Origin: Peptostreptococcaceae bacterium
Lineage (GTDB): Bacteria; Bacillota; Clostridia; Peptostreptococcales; Anaerovoracaceae
Direction of reading: 5' to 3'
Assembly (NCBI GenBank): GCA_016650115.1
Contig: JAENWI010000101.1
Location: 1 to 5,877, forward strand
Length of the DNA stretch: 5,877 nucleotides
The notes under the pieces: generated by a model
What the model saw: only the letters and a program-made list of their open reading frames with translations
Database searches by the model: none
What the model was told of the DNA's origin: nothing
Made by a program: the position numbers and the translations under genes
Shown here: piece by piece, positions 1 to 5,548 of the stretch
How the letters are laid out: each line of letters begins with the position of its first letter
Position numbering within the stretch: the stretch's first letter is position 1

Positions 1-755
1 CCGGTTGCAACCAGTTCCAGCACATCCCTGGCCAGTCATTTTCAATGTTGATTCAACTGGACTTGGAACAACTTTTACCAGAAAATCCCTAGGTGAAATT
101 TCCGAATCTCCAACTTTCATCATTTTAGTTGCGCTATCCATACCGATGGATTCAAGGTTCTTAAGCATTACTCTTAATTCTCTCTGTACTCCATATTTAA
201 AGGTTACTCTGTTGCAATCAATGACTCTTGGAACCAAAAGCACTTCTTCATGTTCCACACTGAGAAACCAAATTTTCCGTCTGCACCGACATAGTCATCT
301 CCATCTCTTACGTTTACCTGATCAATTGTATCGAATAAATGCTTGTCGGCAAATCTTGCAAAACAGTCTGCCATTCCAGACTCAACTCCAGAACCAACAA
401 TTGCCATATTTCCGGCAACTTTCCAGCCTTCACGCTTGTCAAATTGGTAATCCCCCAGTTTAATCCCGCATTGTTCATAAGGTTTTTCTTTATTTCTGTA
501 AGAAAGTGTCCTCGCACAGTCTAAATAACCAACCCCTACTTCTAAACAGGTATCAAAGATATTTTTATTGAACAAAGGCTCCACTGCATTCATTGCAAAG
601 GTAATTCCATGCTTTTTAAAAACCTCTTTTATTTTAGCTGAATCTGTTGCATCTATTTTTTCAGCAACGAACCTAGAGTCATTGCATTCCGCTGCAACAA
701 TCTTTGCTTTGTCTAAATCATAATCTGATATAACTATTTTTCTGCTAATTTGCCG
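1..755 (-). pseudogene. Saccharopine dehydrogenase-like oxidoreductase, 5'-truncated and frameshifted, runs off the window
   Basis: About 250 residues of a saccharopine-dehydrogenase-like protein can be read on the minus strand in two frames. The first frame (about 755 to 249) starts inside the Rossmann fold with KIVISDYDLDKAK, then DATD, NAVEPLFNKNIFD and GVGYLDCARTLS, and ends at SVWNM. The reading then continues one frame over (248 to 1) as EEVLLVPRVIDCNRV, FKYG, ISPRDFLVKVVPSP and GQGCAGTG, which match the family's C-terminal half. Restoring one G after the ATG at 251-249 gives NMEEVLLVP, so a single-base deletion near 248/249 explains the break; without it translation stops at about 204. 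The N-terminal 25-30 residues with the GxGxxG NAD(P)-binding motif are absent: a stop lies at 758-756 in frame, and neither other frame supplies them. The remnant abuts the stop of the AraC gene. Relatives act on amino-acid-type substrates (saccharopine, lysine, carboxyspermidine), but which one cannot be told. The frameshift could be a sequencing error; the missing start is harder to explain that way. Confidence 0.8.
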
Positions 756-2292
756 TTATTTTTTTGTCGATTAGTATTAATTCGGCGCTAAGGCCCTTCA
801 GCGTTGACCTTATATTGATTGCTTCCGTTGTGGCAATCGCCCTGAATTCTATGGACGGGAATGCTCCCCAACTGTTAATCGTGGCATCTCTTATCGTTGA
901 CAATCCTGATTCTTCAAGCCTTTCATGGAATGCAATCAAGGCATTCTCTCTTGTCAGTTTATAACGGCTTACTTTGTACTCTCCTGAAACGCCAAATATT
1001 CTTACCAGGAATTCAGCTTCCTCCTCAAATTTTTTTGCTATTTCCAGAACACGTTCCCGCTGACCATTCTGCAATATGTCTTTTTTCATTTTATCATTAA
1101 TGTTATATAAAAGGATACTAATATGCTCTGGTTTTGATTCAATGACGGAGATAGCGCTGACCGTATAATTGCCTCCTGTCAATAAAACATTCTCTTTCAA
1201 TCCCTTAAACAAATTATAAGGTCTGGAGACAGGTTTCATCGCATCCATTTGCATCAGTTCATCCATAAGTGCCGCTGTTTTATATTCTCCCCCTTTAAAT
1301 TCCTCAATAGTGATATCAAGTATAATGGGTTCTAGTCTTTTACTCTTTAAATAGTCGCTGTAAACTCCTTTTACCTGGCTTCTTATTGCATCTTCTATCT
1401 CTAACGGCATGCACCAGACATATTTGGCTTTTATTTCCCTGCTGCTCACCCGATCTGTAAACTTTTTCCTGTATTCCATCGGATGCATGCCAAACCATGT
1501 CTTAAAATGTTTAATATAATATCTTACAGCGGAAAATCCCATTTCTTCTGATATTGCACCAATTTTTTTGTTAGTTCCTAGTACAAGAATTTCAGATTCT
1601 TCAACTCTTATAAAACTAAGCAAATCTTGAAAATTCAGTCCCGACGCTTCCTTTATAACATGTGACAGATAATAAATGCTCAGATGTTCCATATTCGCTA
1701 TTTCATTCAATGTAAGCTTTCTTGTGAAGTTTTCATACATATAATCTGTAATTCTATTCATTCTTACGGCAAGAATTTTATTCCCTTTGTTTTTGTCACT
1801 ATTAATGAATTTTCCATCTTCCATTAAAAAATACTGAAAATCCGAAAACAGCGCCGCGAATAAATTATGAGCCGTTTCAATCACTTTATGTTCATAACCA
1901 TATCCCTTTTGTAATACTTCCATCATTATTGTTGCCAGAAGGTTTCTAAGTATTTCCAGGCTTTCATCCTCTGGGTCATGCATATCCGTAACAAAAAAAC
2001 TATATTTCAGATTTTTATAGTATTTAGAAAAACATTCCAGGTCAAGCTGAAGCATCATAACCATGTTGTCTTCACTGGTTTTCGCAAAACTATGAATTTC
2101 TCTGGCATTTAATATAAAAATATCTCCCTGCTTTAATTTATAATTATAATATCCGTTTTTCAATCCTATTGTCCCTTGTAAAACGTAAACCACTTCCATG
2201 TCGTCATGAAAGTGAATGGGATATTCGTCTATATGCGCAACGACAACATTAACCGGGAGTTCTTCCTTATAAATATTTTTTTCTTTTAGCAT
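745..2292 (-). CDS. AraC-family transcriptional regulator: cupin, double HTH and GH39-like C-terminal tail
   Basis: This encodes a 515-residue cytoplasmic DNA-binding regulator. Residues about 10-75 are an AraC-type cupin with HFHDDMEVVYVLQG (25-30 holds the H-x-H) and QGDIFILNAREIHSF. Residues about 175-277 are the double helix-turn-helix, with LTLNEIANMEHLSIYYLSH in the first unit and GFSAVRYYIKHFKTWFGMHP-x-EYRKKF in the second, the usual AraC signature. A further 230 residues follow. They contain KPVSRPYNLFKGL, NYTVSAISV, ISILLYNIND and a final FPSIEFRA...LSAELILIDK. This order resembles the segment after the TIM barrel and the closing beta-sandwich of AraC-GH39 (beta-xylosidase-like) fusions, but there is no room for the barrel. 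The ATG at 2292 is chosen because AAGGAGG lies 8 nt before it; an upstream TTG at 2337 is in frame but has no ribosome site. The gene stops with TAG at 747-745, overlapping the open frame of the broken dehydrogenase. AraC/cupin regulators usually activate neighbouring catabolic genes when they bind a small ligand; the ligand here is unknown. Confidence 0.88.
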   Translation of the reverse strand: MLKEKNIYKEELPVNVVVAHIDEYPIHFHDDMEVVYVLQGTIGLKNGYYNYKLKQGDIFILNAREIHSFAKTSEDNMVMMLQLDLECFSKYYKNLKYSFFVTDMHDPEDESLEILRNLLATIMMEVLQKGYGYEHKVIETAHNLFAALFSDFQYFLMEDGKFINSDKNKGNKILAVRMNRITDYMYENFTRKLTLNEIANMEHLSIYYLSHVIKEASGLNFQDLLSFIRVEESEILVLGTNKKIGAISEEMGFSAVRYYIKHFKTWFGMHPMEYRKKFTDRVSSREIKAKYVWCMPLEIEDAIRSQVKGVYSDYLKSKRLEPIILDITIEEFKGGEYKTAALMDELMQMDAMKPVSRPYNLFKGLKENVLLTGGNYTVSAISVIESKPEHISILLYNINDKMKKDILQNGQRERVLEIAKKFEEEAEFLVRIFGVSGEYKVSRYKLTRENALIAFHERLEESGLSTIRDATINSWGAFPSIEFRAIATTEAINIRSTLKGLSAELILIDKKITAN

Positions 2293-2300
2293 TAATTTGT

Positions 2301-2307
2301 CCTCCTT
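2301..2307 (-). promoter_or_regulatory. Ribosome binding site of the AraC gene (fixes its start)
   Basis: The minus strand reads AAGGAGG, followed by 8 nt and ATG at 2292-2290. This near-perfect Shine-Dalgarno site decides for the ATG at 2292 and against the in-frame TTG 45 bases upstream. Confidence 0.85.
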
Positions 2308-2339
2308 ATTATTATTAAAATCAGTTCTCGTCGGCAAAC

Positions 2340-2370
2340 ATTATGTCAATCTTTGTTCTTGTGTTGTAAA
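2340..2370 (-). promoter_or_regulatory. Possible promoter of the AraC gene
   Basis: On the minus strand TTTACA (2370-2365) lies 19 bases before CATAAT (2345-2340). Each is one mismatch from the sigma-A consensus, but the spacer is two bases longer than ideal. A TTGACA also sits at 2349-2344 but has no -10 at a proper distance. The predicted leader would be about 40 nt. The call is tentative. Confidence 0.3.
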
Positions 2371-2437
2371 ATTTTTTCAACAGGGTAAAAAGTCCTCATT
2401 TTTAAGGGTTCAAACAATTTTCCACACAAGTTATAAA

Positions 2438-2449
2438 ATTGTATACAAT
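2438..2449. promoter_or_regulatory. Perfect 12-bp palindrome, candidate operator
   Basis: ATTGTATACAAT is its own reverse complement. Its core resembles the NGT-nn-ACN type of operator bound by GntR/FadR-family repressors. It lies between the first two DnaA-like boxes and about 150 bp upstream of the AraC start. No GntR-type gene is visible in the window, so the binding protein is unknown. Confidence 0.4.
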
Positions 2450-2450
2450 C

Positions 2451-2474
2451 TTATCCACCTATACCTGTGGATAA
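2451..2474. repeat. Inverted repeat formed by two facing DnaA-like boxes
   Basis: TTATCCAC (2451-2458) and GTGGATAA (2467-2474) are perfect 8-bp inverted arms with an 8-base loop. The pair could be two facing DnaA boxes, a dyad operator, or a small hairpin. No T run follows, so it is not a good intrinsic terminator. Confidence 0.75.
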
Positions 2475-2747
2475 AGTCATAACGTTGCATCCCTTTGTTT
2501 TCAACAGTATCCTCGGTTTTACAATAGTTAACCAACAGACTTATCCACAGGTTGTTCCTTATTTATTTTTACCCTTAGGATAGGCCATTATAACCATTTT
2601 TTTACATTACACTTTTATTTAGTTATTTCAAGATTAGACAAATTCCTTGCAATTACTCGTTCATTCATAACTTGCATTATTTATGCCAAATTCAGGTTTT
2701 TATACAGTGTTAATTTTAACCGCAAACTAGTACTTTTTTTTATTATA

Positions 2748-2775
2748 TAACAAATCAAATATTTTGTGTTATAAT
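2748..2775 (+). promoter_or_regulatory. Promoter of the AlaX-type gene, extended -10
   Basis: TGTTATAAT at 2767-2775 is a perfect extended -10 (TG-n-TATAAT). A weak -35, ATAACA (2748-2753, four of six matches), is 16 bases upstream. Transcription should start near 2782, leaving a leader of about 23 nt. ACAAA (2750-2754) and TTTGT (2763-2767) form a short inverted repeat between the -35 and -10 that might be an operator. Confidence 0.6.
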
Positions 2776-2804
2776 ATTTTCATTATATTAAAGGAGCTAT
2801 ACTT

Positions 2805-4022
2805 ATGAATACAATTAAATTGTTTCAAGAAGATGTGTACATAAAGAAATTTACAGCAACAGTTATTAATAAGGATATCGAAGATGGAAAAAGTGTAATC
2901 ATATTGGACAGAACGGCATTCTTCCCTGCGGGCGGTGGCCAAAGCAGTGATTTCGGCACAATCAACGGGCTCTCCGTTTTAGATGTTTTTGAAAAAAATG
3001 GTGTTATTTCTCATATAATTTCCGGCTCAGCTGATTTTAATACAGATGAAATGGTAACCTGCGAAATAGACTGGCCTCACAGATTTAAGAATATGCAAAG
3101 GCACTGTGGAGAGCACATTCTATCTGGAATGTTTTTCAGAGAATATGGTGGAGTAAACAGAGGCTTTCATATGGGCAAAGAATATATGACCATTGATATC
3201 AGCCTTGAAGAGAATTCTAATTTCACTGAAATAACGTGGGCGATGGCTAAAAATATAGAGAATTTATCGAACAGTATCATATGGAAAAATGCACCTGTAA
3301 TAACAAGGTTCTTCGAAAATCGGGAAGAGGCAGAAAAGTTACCGCTACGCAAAGCCTTGGCTGTTGATGATGACATCGCAATTGTGTGCGTTGGCAATAT
3401 TGAAAACCCTTCAGATTGTGTTGCCTGTTGTGGTACACATCCTGCTTTTGCAGGTGAGGTTGGTTTAATCAAAATTCTCAAAGTTGAAATCAATAAGGGA
3501 ATGTATAGAATACATTTTAAGGCTGGGGAAGAGGCTTTGTTAGATTATCAGGAGAAACACGAAATCATAGCAAAATTAAACAGCAGATACTCTGCGAATA
3601 CTTTTGATCTTTTGGAAAAGGTTTTCATACAAGAAGAAAAAAATAAAGCATACAGGGCCCAGCTAAACACTTTCAGACAATTACTGCTTAAAGAAAGGGT
3701 AATGGAAACCGAGGCTGCTTTAGTCTCCTCAGACGGTATCGCCGTTGTAAGTTTCGAGGCTCTCAAGGTTGATGATCTTTTACAGATTGGGCGTTCGGTT
3801 ACAGACGAAATTTCTAAGCTTCTTCTAATTATTTCTTATGAAGAGTCCACAATTCTATTTTTCTCCGATGGGAAGACTGTCGACTGCGGCAAACTTGTCA
3901 AAGAAACCGCTCACATATATAACGGAAAAGGCGGTGGAAACAACAATCAGGCCAGGGCTATATTACCAAAGCCTGAAAACATACCTACCTATATTGATTT
4001 AATCCAAAAGCATTTGAGGTAA
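2805..4022 (+). CDS. Free-standing alanyl-tRNA editing protein (AlaX-L type, with DHHA1 domain)
   Basis: This 405-residue protein matches the editing half of alanyl-tRNA synthetase without the aminoacylation part. It would hydrolyse tRNA(Ala) wrongly charged with serine or glycine in the cytoplasm. An N-terminal beta-barrel includes DRTAFFPAGGGQSSDFG (35-51), typical of AlaX-M/L. The zinc-binding editing site is visible as H100 and H104 in RHCGEHILSG, and C208 and H212 in CCGTH, equivalent to the HxxxH and CxxxH pairs of the family. A helical, likely coiled-coil stretch follows (about 245-305). The C-terminal DHHA1 domain ends with GKGGGNNNQARA (374-385), in the place of the usual glycine-rich motif. 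The length fits AlaX-L enzymes. AAGGAG at 2791-2796, 8 nt before the ATG, supports the start. It has its own promoter and ends 6 bp from the convergent PhzF gene. Family assignment is firm; the exact amino acid edited is inferred. Confidence 0.9.
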   Translation: MNTIKLFQEDVYIKKFTATVINKDIEDGKSVIILDRTAFFPAGGGQSSDFGTINGLSVLDVFEKNGVISHIISGSADFNTDEMVTCEIDWPHRFKNMQRHCGEHILSGMFFREYGGVNRGFHMGKEYMTIDISLEENSNFTEITWAMAKNIENLSNSIIWKNAPVITRFFENREEAEKLPLRKALAVDDDIAIVCVGNIENPSDCVACCGTHPAFAGEVGLIKILKVEINKGMYRIHFKAGEEALLDYQEKHEIIAKLNSRYSANTFDLLEKVFIQEEKNKAYRAQLNTFRQLLLKERVMETEAALVSSDGIAVVSFEALKVDDLLQIGRSVTDEISKLLLIISYEESTILFFSDGKTVDCGKLVKETAHIYNGKGGGNNNQARAILPKPENIPTYIDLIQKHLR

Positions 4023-4028
4023 ATACAG

Positions 4029-4898
4029 TCATATGAATAAAGCTCCCTTTGCCAGTATTTTATATGTTCCGCCCACTTTAATTTTTTTCGGGTTATCGCA
4101 ATCAAGAATAGTTAGTATTTTCGAAGGTCTGCCCATGCTTTCCCCTTGTAGGAATGTACTTGTATCGCCTTTTTTTATTATATTCTGTTTGTAAAGGTAA
4201 TAAGTTAGCGCGCCATTAGATGTTCCAGTCGCCGCTTCTTCATTAATTCCGTAAAGAGGTGCAAAATTTCTGCAATAAGCCCTTATTCCAGGTTCCTCCG
4301 ATAGCGCAAATGCGTGAACACCTACAACCTTAAGCTTTTCCGAAAGCTTTGACAGAGCATCAAAGTCAGGCTTCATTCTCATTAATGCTTCTTTTGTTTT
4401 TATATGGAGCATAATATCAGGCAATCCAGTTGAAACCAGTTTAGGTTCAAATCCAATATCTTCTGTTTTAATGCCCAGGACTCTTGCCAGTTCTTCAACA
4501 TCCTTAACCGGATTCAACTCAGCCGCCTTACCCATATCCATAAAAACGGTCGCTTCGTTCATTTCAGCATCCAGTTCTACTTCAAGCTTTCCAGCCTTAG
4601 TTATCAGTTCATATATTTGTCCTTTATAAATTGTACCCGCATCAAGCAGTGCACCAAAAGAACCAATTGTTGCGTGTCCGCAAAGGTCCACCTCTTCAAC
4701 CGGGGTAAAGTATCTAACATTAAACGCTTTTGCGCTGACTTGTTTTATAAAGGCTGTCTCGGAATACCTTAATTCAGCCGCTGTCTTTATCATGATTTCT
4801 TCCGTCGGGAAGTCTGTTCCTTCTTCTAGGATCACCACTCCGGCAGGGTTCCCACCAAATATTTCCTCAGCAAATGCATCAACAATATAGAATTTCAT
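4029..4898 (-). CDS. PhzF-family isomerase/epimerase
   Basis: This encodes a 289-residue protein of the PhzF / diaminopimelate-epimerase-like fold. Family marks are DAFAEEIFGGNPAGV (7-21), the YSETAFI segment with the expected catalytic glutamate E47, RYFTPVEEVDLCGHATIGS (62-80) with H75, and RNFAPLYGINEEAATGTSN (210-228) followed by QGESMGRPS (251-259). Family members use general acid/base chemistry, without a cofactor, to isomerise small carboxylate or amino-acid-like substrates; the substrate here is unknown and it need not be linked to phenazine synthesis. The usual EDPATG-type segment reads EEAATG, so an acidic side chain is kept but is Glu, not Asp. Its ATG shares one base with the stop of the CoA-transferase beta gene (TAATG), and GAAGGA lies 9 nt upstream inside that gene, which points to translational coupling. 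It is the last gene of the operon and ends 6 bp from the convergent AlaX gene. Confidence 0.9.
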   Translation of the reverse strand: MKFYIVDAFAEEIFGGNPAGVVILEEGTDFPTEEIMIKTAAELRYSETAFIKQVSAKAFNVRYFTPVEEVDLCGHATIGSFGALLDAGTIYKGQIYELITKAGKLEVELDAEMNEATVFMDMGKAAELNPVKDVEELARVLGIKTEDIGFEPKLVSTGLPDIMLHIKTKEALMRMKPDFDALSKLSEKLKVVGVHAFALSEEPGIRAYCRNFAPLYGINEEAATGTSNGALTYYLYKQNIIKKGDTSTFLQGESMGRPSKILTILDCDNPKKIKVGGTYKILAKGALFI

Positions 4899-5548
4899 TA
4901 GATCATTTCCTTCAAATCAGGGCTGATAATCAGCTTGGTTCCTGTTGCTGCCTGCACCTGTTCAACTGTAAAATCAGGATGTACTTCAGTCAGAACAATT
5001 CCTTCCTTAGTTACTTCCATAACGCCCATTTCCGTAATAATCATGTCTACTACGCCAACCGCGGTGTAAGGCAGCCTGCATTCGTCGAATATTTTATGTG
5101 CGCCTTTTTGTGTATGCTGCATGGCAATGATGACTTTTTTGGCACCTACCACCAAATCCATGGCTCCGCCCATTCCCGGCACCATCTTGCCTGGCACAAT
5201 CCAGCTGGCAACATTTCCATGGCAATCCACTTCAAGTGCACCAAGTACCGTAGCATCTACGTGCCCTCCGCGAATGATGCCGAATGATGTTGCACTGTCA
5301 AAGTACATAGCTCCAGGATTTACTGTTACATATTGGGCTCCTGCATTAATCACGTCCACATCTTCTTTTCCCTTTTCCGCTGCTGGTCCCATTCCCATGA
5401 TTCCATTTTCTGACTGAAGAATAATATCCACCCCTTCAGGGATAAAATTAGCTACCATGGTAGGAAGACCTATCCCCAGATTAACAACGTCTCCATCTTG
5501 TAATTCTTTTGCAACTCTTGCTGCAATGATTTCTTTTATATCTGCCAT
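4898..5548 (-). CDS. atoA: Acetoacetate/butyrate-type CoA-transferase, beta subunit
   Basis: This 216-residue protein is the beta (B) subunit of a family I 3-oxoacid CoA-transferase. It pairs with the product of the upstream gene and carries the active-site glutamate, E47 in the QSENG motif (45-49), which forms the enzyme-CoA thioester. Other marks are NLGIGLPT (23-30), PGGMGGAMDLV-like text at VPGMGGAMDLVVGAKKV, and the C-terminal GVVDMIITEMGVMEV. The length is normal for a free beta subunit. In fermentation such enzymes move CoA between acetate, butyrate and acetoacetate or related acids; the exact substrate cannot be read from the sequence, so the symbol marks the family. The ATG lies inside the end of the alpha gene (13-base overlap), and GGGAGGAG at 5563-5556 is 7 nt before it. 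Its stop overlaps the PhzF start by one base. Confidence 0.92.
   Translation of the reverse strand: MADIKEIIAARVAKELQDGDVVNLGIGLPTMVANFIPEGVDIILQSENGIMGMGPAAEKGKEDVDVINAGAQYVTVNPGAMYFDSATSFGIIRGGHVDATVLGALEVDCHGNVASWIVPGKMVPGMGGAMDLVVGAKKVIIAMQHTQKGAHKIFDECRLPYTAVGVVDMIITEMGVMEVTKEGIVLTEVHPDFTVEQVQAATGTKLIISPDLKEMI

Larger units (their letters stand above)
2374..2507 (+). repeat. Two copies of TTTTCAACAG
   Basis: Identical 10-mers occur at 2374-2383 and 2498-2507. The first nine bases are one change from TTATCAACA, a weak DnaA-box variant, so they may be low-affinity members of the cluster that lies between and beside them. Confidence 0.4.
2418..2549. promoter_or_regulatory. Cluster of DnaA-box-like sites
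   Basis: Four matches to the DnaA box TTATCCACA lie within 132 bp. TTTTCCACA at 2418-2426 (plus) has one mismatch, TTATCCACC at 2451-2459 (plus) has one mismatch, TTATCCACA at 2466-2474 (minus) is exact, and TTATCCACA at 2541-2549 (plus) is exact. A long AT-rich stretch follows on the right, as an unwinding element would. DnaA is the bacterial initiator protein, and clusters of its box occur at origins and at DnaA-titrating or regulated sites elsewhere. No dnaA, dnaN, rpmH or rep gene is in view, so whether this is an origin, a titration site or a coincidence is open. Confidence 0.5.
2293..2804. other. Gene-free divergent spacer between the AraC and AlaX genes
   Basis: No credible coding region is seen in these 512 bases; the short frames here lack ribosome sites and recognisable protein. 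The left part (2374-2549) carries several DnaA-box-like 9-mers, a pair of TTTTCAACAG repeats and a 12-bp palindrome. The right part (about 2555-2790) is very rich in A and T with many homopolymer T runs, and ends in the AlaX promoter. It therefore serves at least as the promoter region for two divergent genes, and its length and motif content suggest something more than that. Confidence 0.8.

Noticed and set aside
5..463. A 152-residue plus-strand frame
   Set aside because: It is antisense to the dehydrogenase remnant, its protein has no recognisable features, and no ribosome site precedes it.
204..593. A separate 129-residue gene starting MNAVEPLF
   Set aside because: Conserved dehydrogenase sequence continues upstream of this ATG and, after a one-base shift, downstream of its stop; it is a piece of the broken gene.
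2293..2337. In-frame TTG start at 2337 that would add 15 residues to the AraC regulator
   Set aside because: It has no ribosome site, and the added residues (PTRTDFNNN...) are the translation of the leader and of the AAGGAGG site itself; the ATG at 2292 has an ideal site 8 nt away.
2344..2349. Perfect -35 hexamer TTGACA on the minus strand for the AraC gene
   Set aside because: No acceptable -10 lies 16-18 bases downstream; the hexamers at 2365-2370 and 2340-2345 fit better.
2386..2404. Hairpin TAAAAA-7 nt-TTTTTA as a possible terminator
   Set aside because: The stem is six A-T pairs with no G-C core and lies upstream of the AraC gene, where a terminator for neither neighbour is needed.
2293..2804. 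Riboswitch or small RNA in the long spacer
   Set aside because: I found no known riboswitch core, no strong multi-stem folding pattern and no intrinsic terminator; the AlaX leader appears only about 23 nt long.
4874..5417. Plus-strand frames opposite the CoA-transferase beta gene
   Set aside because: They are antisense to a firmly identified, well-conserved gene and have low-complexity, unfamiliar products.
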